Program-made: the position numbers and the translations under genes
From: a virus
DNA: 57,073 bases
Reading direction: 5' to 3' (one strand)
IMG/VR virus record: IMGVR_UViG_3300036860_000377
Coordinates: 1-57,073 of that record
The notes under the pieces: generated by a model
What the model was told of the DNA's origin: nothing
The model's input: the letters and a program-made list of their open reading frames with translations, nothing else
The model's database searches: none
Part shown: in pieces, positions 48,531-56,812 of the stretch
How the letters are laid out: the number at the start of each line of letters is the position of its first letter
Numbering within the stretch: the stretch's first letter is position 1

Positions 48531-49211
48531 ATGGCTCGTGGCACGTACCGCGGCGTCTACAGCGTCTTGGTCGACGACCCGGACTTTCGACGGCTTTCAC
48601 CCCCGGCGCGCCATACGCTGCTCACCATGCGCGTCAGCAAGGAGGTCGGGATAGCCTGCCTCTGGGTGCTCGAGCCCATCACGGTGGCCAAGCAGACAGG
48701 CCTTCCCCTGGAGACGGTCGAGGGCGCCCTTGGCGAGTTATCCACATCACCATCGGCCGCTCGTCCGTGGCTCTACCGTGATGGCGACGTTGCGTGGCTT
48801 CGCAACGGCTTGCGACACGATCCTTCCACTTCGTTGCGGTCCGCGCCCGTTCGCGCCCATTGCCTTCGAGTAGTCTCGTCACTCCCGGTGTGTGCCCTAC
48901 TCAGAAAGTTCTGTCGTTATTACAAACTGCCATACCCTCTGGCCAAGGGTCACCGTACCCGTATCGAGGCGGTCTCACCTCCGAGTCCTAAGAACCGAAG
49001 AACCGATACTCCGAAGAACCGAACTACAGAACCGGTGGACGGTGTGGATAACTCCTCGCTCGTCGCCCAACCTCCCCAACAACCCGACCCGTTGCTCTCG
49101 CAACCGGACCCGAACGGCAACGACCCGACCCACGACACCGCGACTGCGGTCGCCGTCTCCCGGTTCAAAGCCGAGTGGGCCATCCGCCATCCCGACGAGG
49201 CGCAGCCGTAA
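48531..49211 (+). CDS. Replication initiator candidate, 226 aa
   Basis: Residues about 1-75 resemble the winged-helix N-terminal part of phage replication proteins (YSVLVDDPDFRRLSPPARHTLL, then ITVAKQTGLPLETVEGALGEL). The middle is Cys-containing and basic, and the C-terminal third is a Pro/Asn/Asp-rich disordered stretch. The gene contains iteron-like repeats at 48990-49035, as in lambda O where the origin lies in the gene. No helicase loader follows. Confidence 0.6.
   Translation: MARGTYRGVYSVLVDDPDFRRLSPPARHTLLTMRVSKEVGIACLWVLEPITVAKQTGLPLETVEGALGELSTSPSAARPWLYRDGDVAWLRNGLRHDPSTSLRSAPVRAHCLRVVSSLPVCALLRKFCRYYKLPYPLAKGHRTRIEAVSPPSPKNRRTDTPKNRTTEPVDGVDNSSLVAQPPQQPDPLLSQPDPNGNDPTHDTATAVAVSRFKAEWAIRHPDEAQP
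48990..49035 (+). repeat. Iteron-like repeats, candidate origin
   Basis: AAGAACCGA occurs at 48990-48998, 48998-49006 and 49014-49022, with a partial copy AGAACCGG at 49028-49035. The copies lie inside the initiator candidate gene. Confidence 0.5.
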
Positions 49212-49213
49212 AA

Positions 49214-49618
49214 ATGCCCACTCGCCCGAAGTCGCCATGCCGAATCCCAGGGTGCCCGAAGCTCGGCTGCCAAGAGCATCGCCGGGCGCCGGACCTGAGG
49301 CCCTCAGCAGCGGCCAGGGGATACGACGCGAGGCATCGCAATGAGTGGCGACCCGGCGTGCTGGCTCGCTATCCGGGCTGCACCGATCCAGACGGGCGAC
49401 ATCCGGATGAGCGACGCGCCTCAGTGGAGGCCGATCACATCGTGCCGATACGAGACTGGCGTGATCACCCCTGGGCGCAACGCCGGCTTGCTGAGATTCT
49501 CACCAAGCGGCGTCGAGTATGGACATGGCTGGACTGCTGGTCGCTCGACAACGGCGATGGACTTTGCAAGCCGTGTCACACCGCGAAAACGTCACGCGAA
49601 CGCGTGAAAAATCCTTGA
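49214..49618 (+). CDS. HNH endonuclease next to terminase, 134 aa
   Basis: CRIPGCPKLGCQEH opens the protein, then AADHIVP-like EADHIVPIRD and LCKPCHTAKT give the HNH core. Phages often encode such an HNH nuclease just before the terminase, where it helps packaging at cos-type ends. The start ATG 49214 follows the previous stop. Confidence 0.8.
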   Translation: MPTRPKSPCRIPGCPKLGCQEHRRAPDLRPSAAARGYDARHRNEWRPGVLARYPGCTDPDGRHPDERRASVEADHIVPIRDWRDHPWAQRRLAEILTKRRRVWTWLDCWSLDNGDGLCKPCHTAKTSRERVKNP

Positions 49619-49698
49619 CGATCTCAAATCCTAGACCTGTTCAAAGGCAATTTTCACCGGGCGCACGTTCTGGGCCCGGTCTAGGGTAAAGTAACGCC

Positions 49699-50040
49699 AT
49701 GGGACTGCACGGGCCGCTTGCGCTCCTGGATGTTTCGCGCGGCAATCCTGGCCGGCGAAGTTCCCCGGGTCCGAAGGTCCCGCCTGAGGTCGTCGAGGAC
49801 GCGAAGGGCATTTACAAACGCCTGAAGGCCCTCGGGGATTACTACGGGACTGAGGCGGAGGCCCAGATGGCCCAGAAGTCAAAGCGCCCATCGCCTGCGC
49901 TCTGGGCCGCGCTGAAGTGCTGGAAGGAGGCGCTGTACGTGGCCTACCGGATTGCCGGGGTGGCGGTCGACCCGACGGAGCGAGACACGCTGGCCCTTCA
50001 CCTTGCGAAACGGCCGAAAGTCCCGCGCCCGTCCGCCTGA
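49699..50040 (+). CDS. Terminase small subunit candidate (P27-like), 113 aa
   Basis: A Gly/Pro/Lys-rich start (GRRSSPGPKVPPEV) and a helical body lie directly before the terminase large subunit and after the HNH nuclease. The layout fits P27-type small terminases, which recognise the packaging site. About 80 bases before it hold a short GC-rich inverted repeat (CCGGGC/GCCCGG, about 49658-49679). The identity is mainly positional. Confidence 0.65.
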   Translation: MGLHGPLALLDVSRGNPGRRSSPGPKVPPEVVEDAKGIYKRLKALGDYYGTEAEAQMAQKSKRPSPALWAALKCWKEALYVAYRIAGVAVDPTERDTLALHLAKRPKVPRPSA

Positions 50041-51829
50041 GGATCCCGTCACCGCCTACGCGCGTGACGTAGTGGAAGGACGTATTGTCGCCGGGATTCC
50101 CGTCACGCTCGCTTGTCGACGCCATCTCCGGGATCTTGAGGACGGCGTCACCCGCGGTTTGGCATGGCATCCCGAGCGAGCGCAGCATGCGCTCGACTTC
50201 TTCCGGGACTTTCTCGTCTTGCCTGATGGGCCCCAGGCCGGCGAGCCGTTTGTCCTGAGCTCATGGGCCCTCTTCACCGTCGGCAGTTTGCACGGATGGT
50301 TCAACCCCGATGGCTACCGACGATTCCGGCAGGCATTCGTCCTCACAGGGAAGGGCAGTGGCAAAACGCCGGTTGGGGCGGGGCTCTGCGTCTACGCGAT
50401 GGTGGCGGACGCCATGACCGGGGCCCAGTGCTTCGTCGCCGCGACCTCGAGGGATCAGGCGGGTATCCCGTTTACCGACTGCAAACGGATTCTTGGTCCC
50501 GAGCTGAAGGCCCGGCTTGAAATCCTCGAGCACAATATCGCGATGCCGGCGACGGGCGCGTTCATCCGGCCGATTTCTTCGGAGGCCCGAACGCTGGATG
50601 GTAAACGGGTGTACTTCGCGCTGATGGACGAGCTCCACGAGCATCGGGATCGGGAAGTGGTCAACAAGATGCGGGCCGGGACCAAGGGGAACCGCGAGAG
50701 CCTCCTCTTCGCGATCACCAACGCGGGGGAGAACCGGGAGTCGATCTGCTGGGATTTCCACGAGAAGAGCCTCAAGGTGCTGAACGGCACCCTCGAGGAT
50801 GACGAGTGGTTCGCCTACGTCTGTCAGCTCGACCCGTGCGCGAAGTGCCGAAAGGCCGGTCATATCGCCCGGCAGGATGGCTGCCCAGACTGCGATGACT
50901 GGCGCGACGAGCAGATATGGGTGAAAACCAATCCGCTCGTCGGCGTGACAATCCCCGAGTCCTATCTGCGTGCGGAGGTTAAGAACGCCGTCGATATTCC
51001 GTCGAGCGAGAGCATGGTCAGACGCCTGAACTTCTGCGAGTGGCTCACCGGAGCCTCCAGGTGGTTCACGGCTGACCAATGGGCGGCGTGTGGCATGCCG
51101 GTGGATCAGGAGGCCCTCAAGGGCCGGCCGTCCGTGCTCGGCATCGACCTTGCCAACACGCGGGATCTGGCGGCGGCGGTGCTCATCTGCCCGACGCCGG
51201 ACTTCTTCGCCGAGATCACGACCGATTTGGACGGGAATGTCACGATCGGAGAGGTCGCCGGCGGGCTGGACGTGCTCTGCTGGGTGTGGTGTCCCGAGGC
51301 CACAGTTCTTGAGCAGAGCAAGCGGGGCGTGCCCTACGATGCGTGGGTGCGGAGCGGCGCGCTTATCGCCACGTCAGGGGATGCGATCGACCACCGAGCG
51401 ATCCGCCGGCACATCGTGGCGCTCCGATCGGCGGGCTACTGGATTCAGGAAATCGCCTATGACCCTGCATTTTCGGTCCAGTTTGCGCAAGATCTGCAAG
51501 ATCAGGACGCATTTGTCGTCGTTCCGATCGCCCAGGACTACCGAATGATGACGGAGCCGTGCTCGATCTTGGAGACGCTCGTCGTGACCCGCCGTCTTCG
51601 ACACGGCAATACCCCAGTGCTTCGTTACGCTGCGGCCAACGTGATCCTTGAGCGGGATGGCGGGGGACGAATGCGCCCGAGCAAGAAAAAGAGCGACCCG
51701 AATGGCAAGATCGACCCGATTTCGGCCCTGGTGACGGGCCTGAAGCGGCTCCACGTCCTGCGGATGTCGCAACAGCGGGCGGAGCCGATCATGGGTCCCC
51801 CGCGAGCAACGGCAGGGATGCCGTGGTGA
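50003..51829 (+). CDS. terL: Terminase large subunit
   Basis: The ATPase domain has VLTGKGSGKTPVGAG (Walker A, about residues 112-126) and VYFALMDELHEH (Walker B, about 204-215). The nuclease domain has GIDLANTRDLAA (first Asp near 380) and a late DPNGKIDPISALV (about 564). The early ACRRHLRDLEDG is typical of the P27/HK97-type TerL. The protein pumps DNA into the head and cuts it. TTG 50003 is my preferred start since it includes the DPVTAYARDVV stretch; it overlaps the small subunit. Other TTG/GTG starts are possible. Confidence 0.9.
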   Translation: MRNGRKSRARPPEDPVTAYARDVVEGRIVAGIPVTLACRRHLRDLEDGVTRGLAWHPERAQHALDFFRDFLVLPDGPQAGEPFVLSSWALFTVGSLHGWFNPDGYRRFRQAFVLTGKGSGKTPVGAGLCVYAMVADAMTGAQCFVAATSRDQAGIPFTDCKRILGPELKARLEILEHNIAMPATGAFIRPISSEARTLDGKRVYFALMDELHEHRDREVVNKMRAGTKGNRESLLFAITNAGENRESICWDFHEKSLKVLNGTLEDDEWFAYVCQLDPCAKCRKAGHIARQDGCPDCDDWRDEQIWVKTNPLVGVTIPESYLRAEVKNAVDIPSSESMVRRLNFCEWLTGASRWFTADQWAACGMPVDQEALKGRPSVLGIDLANTRDLAAAVLICPTPDFFAEITTDLDGNVTIGEVAGGLDVLCWVWCPEATVLEQSKRGVPYDAWVRSGALIATSGDAIDHRAIRRHIVALRSAGYWIQEIAYDPAFSVQFAQDLQDQDAFVVVPIAQDYRMMTEPCSILETLVVTRRLRHGNTPVLRYAAANVILERDGGGRMRPSKKKSDPNGKIDPISALVTGLKRLHVLRMSQQRAEPIMGPPRATAGMPW

Positions 51830-52086
51830 ACAACGGATTATATCGGTGTAGTGGATGCCACCAACCCGCCCGGCCCTGTAACTGCGGGGAGCGAAAACTC
51901 GGGACGAGATGTCCTAGCGAGGGCTGTGTCATTGATCGCCGCATTTACCATCCCGAATGTTGTCCGCGGCGCCGTCGGCATCGGTCCAGATTTCAGGGCG
52001 CATGCTGTCGTCACGGAAGTAGCCTGGTGCTGGCTAGGCGGTACGTGGCCTATCGAACGAGTCTTGAACGGCGACCCCTGTGGTAG
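51823..52086 (+). CDS. Cys-rich protein, frame uncertain, 87 aa
   Basis: A GTG start overlaps the terminase stop. The first 50 residues hold CSGCHQP, CNCGE, RCPSEGC and ECCPR, a likely zinc array; the rest is Arg-rich and less convincing. A competing frame opened at 51851 looks better over 51930-52080. Either the gene changes frame or one frame is a shadow. Confidence 0.4.
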   Translation: MVNNGLYRCSGCHQPARPCNCGERKLGTRCPSEGCVIDRRIYHPECCPRRRRHRSRFQGACCRHGSSLVLARRYVAYRTSLERRPLW

Positions 52087-52181
52087 CGCCCCGGCTCCCC
52101 GACGAAGACGAGGACGAGATCGAAGAGGAGGAAGAGGCGGAGGAGCGTCGGCAACGGGAACGGAGGCACGAAGAGGCGTGA
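52080..52181 (+). CDS. Possible acidic mini-protein, 33 aa
   Basis: A GTG at 52080 overlaps the end of the preceding frame, and its stop forms TGATG with the next gene. The peptide is mostly Asp/Glu followed by Arg/Glu. Only coupling and its extreme composition support it. Confidence 0.3.
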   Translation: MVAPRLPDEDEDEIEEEEEAEERRQRERRHEEA

Positions 52182-52372
52182 TGGAACCGGGATTTTACTG
52201 GGCGACTTATCCCGACGGAAGCTGGAGCGTGGTGGAAGTCTACGACCTGGCTGGCGTTGACGAGCGCTACGTCCGCTTCATCGGCTCCGATCAGGATTGT
52301 TCGCTGAGCACGTTTGCGCATGAGCGTCACGCATTCGGGCCGCGCATTACGCCCCCGGAAGGACCACGATGA
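52181..52372 (+). CDS. Hypothetical protein, 63 aa
   Basis: TGATG start. MEPGFYWATYPDGSWSVVEVYD reads as beta strands, then ERYVRFIGSDQD. A small beta-fold protein common in appearance to phage hypothetical proteins. Unknown role. Confidence 0.6.
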   Translation: MEPGFYWATYPDGSWSVVEVYDLAGVDERYVRFIGSDQDCSLSTFAHERHAFGPRITPPEGPR

Positions 52373-52722
52373 GCCCCTGCCCGAGCACGCACGGCGGTGC
52401 CGGCTACTCGGTCGGCACGTACTGGGACGGCACCGCGCTGATCTGTGGCCTGTGCGGCGCGCGCATCGAGAACCCGCAACCGACGGGCAGCCGAGAAATC
52501 TACCGATCCACGGTGGTGTGGTGGAAGCCGTGGACGTGGCTCCGTCAGGAAATGATCACCACCGCCCTCTGGCCTGACTTCATCGGCCAGCCTCCGATCA
52601 CGGGAGAGTGGTGTCACTGCCGCTGCCTGCACCGCAACTGCAAATCTGTCCTATCGATCGGCCCGAATGACTCCCACAAGCACTATCCCGGGCTCCCGTG
52701 CCCCCTACAGTGCCCCCGATGA
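52369..52722 (+). CDS. Cys-rich protein, 117 aa
   Basis: ATGA overlap. CGLCGAR near residue 26 and CHCRCLHRNC near 82 give metal-binding pairs; Trp-rich middle (WWKPWTWLRQE). Between terminase and portal, but function unknown. Confidence 0.55.
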   Translation: MSPCPSTHGGAGYSVGTYWDGTALICGLCGARIENPQPTGSREIYRSTVVWWKPWTWLRQEMITTALWPDFIGQPPITGEWCHCRCLHRNCKSVLSIGPNDSHKHYPGLPCPLQCPR

Positions 52723-53192
52723 GCCTCGCCAGCTTCCTGAAGCGACGAGCGCGTCCGCACGACTGGCTGGCGCACGAAACCGGCCGCTCGCTACCGCAGT
52801 GGCTACGCTACGTCGAGGACCGCATCGCGGCCCATACGACGCCGCCCGATGATCCGAACCACGGCCACACCGACTCGTCTTGGATTGCGGATCTCGTGCT
52901 CGAAATCAAGCGCCTCGGGACGATCGGGAAGCGGCCCTTCGACGAAAACATGCGCATCTCGCGCATCACGGGCCTGATTCTCTGCGCGTGGTATGCGCAC
53001 GTGCACCGCGCGAAAGTAATGGACCCGAGACGGCCGATCGCGCTGCGCCGCGAAGCCTATGAGCGCCGGCAGTCCTGGCTCGCCGAACTCGCTCTCGCCC
53101 TGCACGATGAGCGGCACGACCCAGAGCTCTGGCCCGATCAGGAATGGGAGTCGCCGTTCCTGCCGAATGCGAGGAACGGAGACTTCGTGTGA
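52719..53192 (+). CDS. Hypothetical helical protein, 157 aa
   Basis: The start at 52719 overlaps the previous stop. The product is helical with several Trp and Arg residues (DWLAHETGRSLPQWLRYVED, ITGLILCAWYAHVH). Lies just before the portal gene; the GTG of the portal overlaps its stop. Unknown role. Confidence 0.6.
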   Translation: MSLASFLKRRARPHDWLAHETGRSLPQWLRYVEDRIAAHTTPPDDPNHGHTDSSWIADLVLEIKRLGTIGKRPFDENMRISRITGLILCAWYAHVHRAKVMDPRRPIALRREAYERRQSWLAELALALHDERHDPELWPDQEWESPFLPNARNGDFV

Positions 53193-54547
53193 GCCTGGTC
53201 AGCCGCGTCCGCTCCTACTTCCGCCCCGCGCCGTCGCCGCCTCCGCCATCGGCCGGCGAGGTCGCCTTCGCCGATCCGCGCCGGCTGTTCCCCTCCGGCT
53301 ACTCGACGCCGTACAACCCGTCGGCGCTCGTCCGCGGCCGCGGCATGCGCATTTTCGAGGAAATGCGCAAGGATGATCAGGTCAAAGCGGCGCTCGCATT
53401 CAAAAAACACACGGTGATCGCGACCGGATGGACGGTGTCGAGCCCGGAAGGGCAGCCCGATGATTGGGAGCCAACGCGATTCGTGCGATGGGTCCTGGAG
53501 AATCTTGACCCCACGGAGATCGGGAGCGTCACGCTCGACGGGGATTTGTATGAAGTCTTGGGGGCCCTCGACTTCGGCTTCAGTCTCACCGAAAAGATCT
53601 GGGCGCCCATCGAATTCGGCGAGTTTTCGGGGAAAATCGGCCTGAAAAGCCTGAAAACGCGGGCACCGCATGACTTCCGCTTCGAGCAAGACGTCTACGG
53701 CAATCTGAATCCTGACGGGATCGTGCAGCCGGCAAACCCGAACTTTCCGGGCGGCAAGCTTCCCAGAGAGAAGTTCGCGCTCTTTACGTACCAGTCTGAA
53801 TTCGGCAATCCGTACGGGAGTTCGGATCTCGAAGCTGCGTATTTCCCATGGTGGATCAAGTCCAACGCCCAAAAATGGCTCGCGATGCTGCTCGAACGGC
53901 TCGGAATCCCCCCGATCTTTGGCCTCTACAATCCGAATATGTACAGCGGCGGGGCCGTTATCGATGAACTGAAGAAAGTGATGCAAAACCTCCAGGCTGC
54001 GACGTTCGGCGTGATTCCGCGGCCGACGAAAGACGCGCTGGAGTTCTGGGCACCGGAACTCGCGGGGCAAGCGACGCGCGTCTTCATCCCCTCGATGGAG
54101 TATCTGAACAACGCGATCGCCCGGGCGTTGCTCATGCCGGGGCTCTTGGGGATGACGTCGGACACTGCCGAGGGGTCGTTTGCCCGCGCGAAGGTCCATT
54201 TTGACGTCTTCATGCTGGTCGTCGAGAAGATTCGGAAGGATCTTGAGCTCGTCGTGATGATGCACCAGATCGTGCGCCCGCTGGTCGATCTGAACTATCC
54301 TGGGATCGCGGAGTATCCGCTCTGGCGGTTCATGCCGTTGACCGATGATCTGCGGATCGAGCTGCTCGACCGGTGGGAGAAACTTGTCAACGCGAAGGTC
54401 GTGGTCCCGCAACAGGACGACGAGCCCTACATCAGAAAACTGGTGAAGTTTCCCGAGAAAAAACCGGGCACGGAGATTCCTATCGAGGAGCCTGCGGCCT
54501 CGAACGGACGCGCTGCTGAGGCGGTCACGACGGAAGGCGAGGCGTGA
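53189..54547 (+). CDS. Portal protein, DUF935 / Mu gp29-like
   Basis: The 452-residue product starts at GTG 53189. It has the DUF935 pattern: MRIFEEMRKDDQVKAALAF, DLYEVLGALDFGFSLTEKIW, and SLKTRAPHDFRFEQD, then the FPWWIKSNAQKWLAMLLERLG helix. It would form the dodecameric DNA gate at one head vertex. Confidence 0.85.
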   Translation: MSLVSRVRSYFRPAPSPPPPSAGEVAFADPRRLFPSGYSTPYNPSALVRGRGMRIFEEMRKDDQVKAALAFKKHTVIATGWTVSSPEGQPDDWEPTRFVRWVLENLDPTEIGSVTLDGDLYEVLGALDFGFSLTEKIWAPIEFGEFSGKIGLKSLKTRAPHDFRFEQDVYGNLNPDGIVQPANPNFPGGKLPREKFALFTYQSEFGNPYGSSDLEAAYFPWWIKSNAQKWLAMLLERLGIPPIFGLYNPNMYSGGAVIDELKKVMQNLQAATFGVIPRPTKDALEFWAPELAGQATRVFIPSMEYLNNAIARALLMPGLLGMTSDTAEGSFARAKVHFDVFMLVVEKIRKDLELVVMMHQIVRPLVDLNYPGIAEYPLWRFMPLTDDLRIELLDRWEKLVNAKVVVPQQDDEPYIRKLVKFPEKKPGTEIPIEEPAASNGRAAEAVTTEGEA

Positions 54548-54744
54548 TGGCGACGGAGTTCAACGATCTCGTCCCGCTGACGGAGATCGCTCGGCGTCTG
54601 GAACTCCATCCGAAAACGGTGAAACGTCTGCACCGTGGCGAAGGTCTCCCGCTGATCCGCTTGACCGACGGCGGCCCCTACTACGGCTTCTGGTCCTCCG
54701 TGCAGGCGTGGGCTCGCAAACGAGGGGATATCGTGAAAACCTGA
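54547..54744 (+). CDS. Small HTH (MerR/excisionase-like) protein, 65 aa
   Basis: GTG 54544 and ATG 54547 both overlap the portal stop. The product has LVPLTEIARRLELHPKTVKRL, a helix-turn-helix of the excisionase/MerR kind, and a basic end. Finding a DNA-binding protein between portal and protease is unusual; it may be an excisionase or a late regulator. Confidence 0.65.
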   Translation: MATEFNDLVPLTEIARRLELHPKTVKRLHRGEGLPLIRLTDGGPYYGFWSSVQAWARKRGDIVKT

Positions 54745-54869
54745 CCTCGTGTCAAGGGTATAAATCGGAATCTAGCGGCACAACCCCCCCCTCCAACCGG
54801 AACATCTCGGCTTTCCTGAAAATCGACCCTTTACGGTAGTAGCGGCATGGGCACTGTGCTCGATTGCAG
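54745..54869. other. Short stretch before the protease gene
   Basis: The stretch holds TATAAA (54759-54764), a possible -10 box with no good -35, and a run of seven C. It may carry a promoter for the head operon. Confidence 0.3.
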
Positions 54870-56396
54870 GTGAGCGCCGTCGCGACCTACGTCATCGAAA
54901 AACGCGGCGAGAAATGGTGTCTGCTTACCCATGACCGCAGTCGCGTCCTCGGTTGTCACGATAGCCAGGCGGACGCCGAAGCCCAGGAACGCGCCGTCCA
55001 GGCGCGCAAACACGCCGAAAAGGACCTCTACACGGTTCCCGCGGTCGAGATCTTCCGCACCGGCAAGTGGAACGGGGATGACTACAGCACACAGGACCTC
55101 GACGCGATGGTCGCTGCGGCCTCGACCGTTGGGTTCACGCCGCCGATCAAGGCGGGGCATGAGGACGCGGGCGGGAAGCCCGCGCTCGGCTGGGTCGAGA
55201 ACCTCCGGCGGGTTGGCTCGACGCTCGTGGCCGATCTGGTCGCGCTGCCGAAGAAGGTGTACGACGCGATCAAGCGGCGCTCGTACGATCGCGTGTCGGC
55301 CGAGATCTACTGGGATCTGGAGCGCAACGGCCAGACCTTCCCGCGCGTCCTGAAGGCGCTGGCCCTGCTCGGCGCCGAGATTCCGGCGGTTGATCTCCAG
55401 CCGCTCCACGCGTTTCTGTCGATGCCGCCGATGCCGTCCCTTCCCGCCGCGAAGTTTGCGACCTACGCGGTGGATCTGAAAGCGCACGCGGTCGTCATCA
55501 CCCGGGAGCAGATGGCCGCGCTTTGTCCCGAGTGCGCCACGCAGATGACGGCAAAGAAGATCACGGCGCTGCGGATTCCGCGTGACGACGCTGGGACCTA
55601 TGACTTCGCGGAGGCGTTCAAGCCTTACGCGGGTTTCTCGGACGCGCTCTGCGAGAAATTCTCCCCGGCCGAGGGGTTCCGGACACGCTGCGCCGGCACC
55701 ATGGCGGCCAATGTGGACGATGCCGAAGCGTTCTGTAACAGCCTCAAAGAGTGGTGCGGCCTCATGGCCGAGCGCCGGAGGGCGAAGATGGCCGACGACA
55801 ACAAGGACCAGGCGATCGCGGATCTCACGGCCGAGGTGGCCCAGCTCAAGCAGCAATTGCAGGCCAAGGACGGCGAGATCGTGGTGCCCCTCACGCAGCT
55901 GAAGGAGATGCAGGAGAAGATCGCTCGCCTCGAGCCGCTGGAGGCCGTTGAAGTCAAGCTCCAGCAGAAAGAAACCGAGCTCGACGAGGTCCAGGAGCAG
56001 CATCGCCGGGAGCGGGTGGCGCACAAGGTGGCGGGCCTGAAGATCCCCGCCCTGCGATCCTTCGCTCGGGTGTTCTACGACCTGGCGTTGCACACCAACG
56101 GCGCTCGGACCTACACGCTTCTCGGTGAGGGCAAGAAGCAACTGAGCGCCGAGGACATCGTCGACGCCTGGATCGGCGAGATGAACCAGAAAGCCGACTG
56201 GCTGTTCCAGACGTTCTCGACGAAGTCGAAGCCGGTGGACACCGACGAGCCGGATGAGCCCGGAGCCCGGGTGGCCTATCGCGTTCAGAAGTACCTCGAG
56301 CAGAACAAACTCGATCGCGTGAAGGACTACCGCAAGGCGCTCACCACCGTGCTCGATGCGGACCCAGAACTGAAGCTGGCCTACAGCACCTCGTAG
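54870..56396 (+). CDS. Head maturation protease fused to coiled-coil scaffold, 508 aa
   Basis: Residues about 45-185 resemble Mu gpI-type proteases: VEIFRTGKWNGDDYSTQDLDAM-like opening in pieces, KAGHEDAGGKPALGWVENL (catalytic His candidate), DRVSAEIYWDLE (catalytic Ser candidate) and LALLGAEIPAV. A middle region with several Cys (CPECATQM, RCAGTM, EWC) looks like an inserted domain. Residues about 305-400 form a long coiled coil as in scaffold proteins, then a helical end. It would template and mature the head. GTG 54870 is preferred; TTG 54864 is two codons upstream. Confidence 0.75.
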   Translation: MSAVATYVIEKRGEKWCLLTHDRSRVLGCHDSQADAEAQERAVQARKHAEKDLYTVPAVEIFRTGKWNGDDYSTQDLDAMVAAASTVGFTPPIKAGHEDAGGKPALGWVENLRRVGSTLVADLVALPKKVYDAIKRRSYDRVSAEIYWDLERNGQTFPRVLKALALLGAEIPAVDLQPLHAFLSMPPMPSLPAAKFATYAVDLKAHAVVITREQMAALCPECATQMTAKKITALRIPRDDAGTYDFAEAFKPYAGFSDALCEKFSPAEGFRTRCAGTMAANVDDAEAFCNSLKEWCGLMAERRRAKMADDNKDQAIADLTAEVAQLKQQLQAKDGEIVVPLTQLKEMQEKIARLEPLEAVEVKLQQKETELDEVQEQHRRERVAHKVAGLKIPALRSFARVFYDLALHTNGARTYTLLGEGKKQLSAEDIVDAWIGEMNQKADWLFQTFSTKSKPVDTDEPDEPGARVAYRVQKYLEQNKLDRVKDYRKALTTVLDADPELKLAYSTS

Positions 56397-56411
56397 GGGA
56401 GGGACTAACAG

Positions 56412-56801
56412 ATGGCGGAATTTGGCGCTCCGGAACTCCTCACGTTGACGCTGGAGGCGGCGGCCGATCTGAGCGCGGTCCAGTACCACGTCGTGCGCCA
56501 TTCGGCGGCTCAGAAGTGCAACGTGGCCAGTGACGCCACCAACAGCGGCGTCCTCGGGATTCTTCAGACGAAGCCGAAGTCGGGCGAGTTCGGTACGGTG
56601 GCCGTCGGGGGCAAATCCAAGGCCGTCGCGGGAGCGGCGATCACACTGCCGGCAGTCATCACGCATAACAGCAGTGGGCGGGTGGCGACGGTCACGTCCG
56701 GTCAGATGGCGATCGGCCGGGCGCTCGAAGCCGCCTCGGCTGATGGCGACATCATCACCGTCCTCCTGTTCCAGCCGGTGCGCTGGGCGGGCGCGGCGTA
56801 A
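56412..56801 (+). CDS. Capsid decoration protein candidate, 129 aa
   Basis: The product is Ala/Gly/Val/Thr-rich with repeated strands (YHVVRHSAAQKCN, GVLGILQTKPKSGE, VAVGGKSKAVAG), the pattern of DUF2190-type proteins, which sit just before the coat gene in many phages and bind the outer capsid. GGGAGGGA precedes the ATG. Confidence 0.7.
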   Translation: MAEFGAPELLTLTLEAAADLSAVQYHVVRHSAAQKCNVASDATNSGVLGILQTKPKSGEFGTVAVGGKSKAVAGAAITLPAVITHNSSGRVATVTSGQMAIGRALEAASADGDIITVLLFQPVRWAGAA

Positions 56802-56812
56802 GGGGGCCGATT

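Noticed and set aside
54745-54869. Promoter at TATAAA 54759
   Set aside because: The -10 box is good, but no acceptable -35 lies 16-19 bases upstream, so it is not called as a promoter.
54831-56666. 611-codon reverse frame over protease and decoration genes
   Set aside because: It is a shadow: Arg/His/Leu-rich with no motif, and opposite to two recognisable genes.
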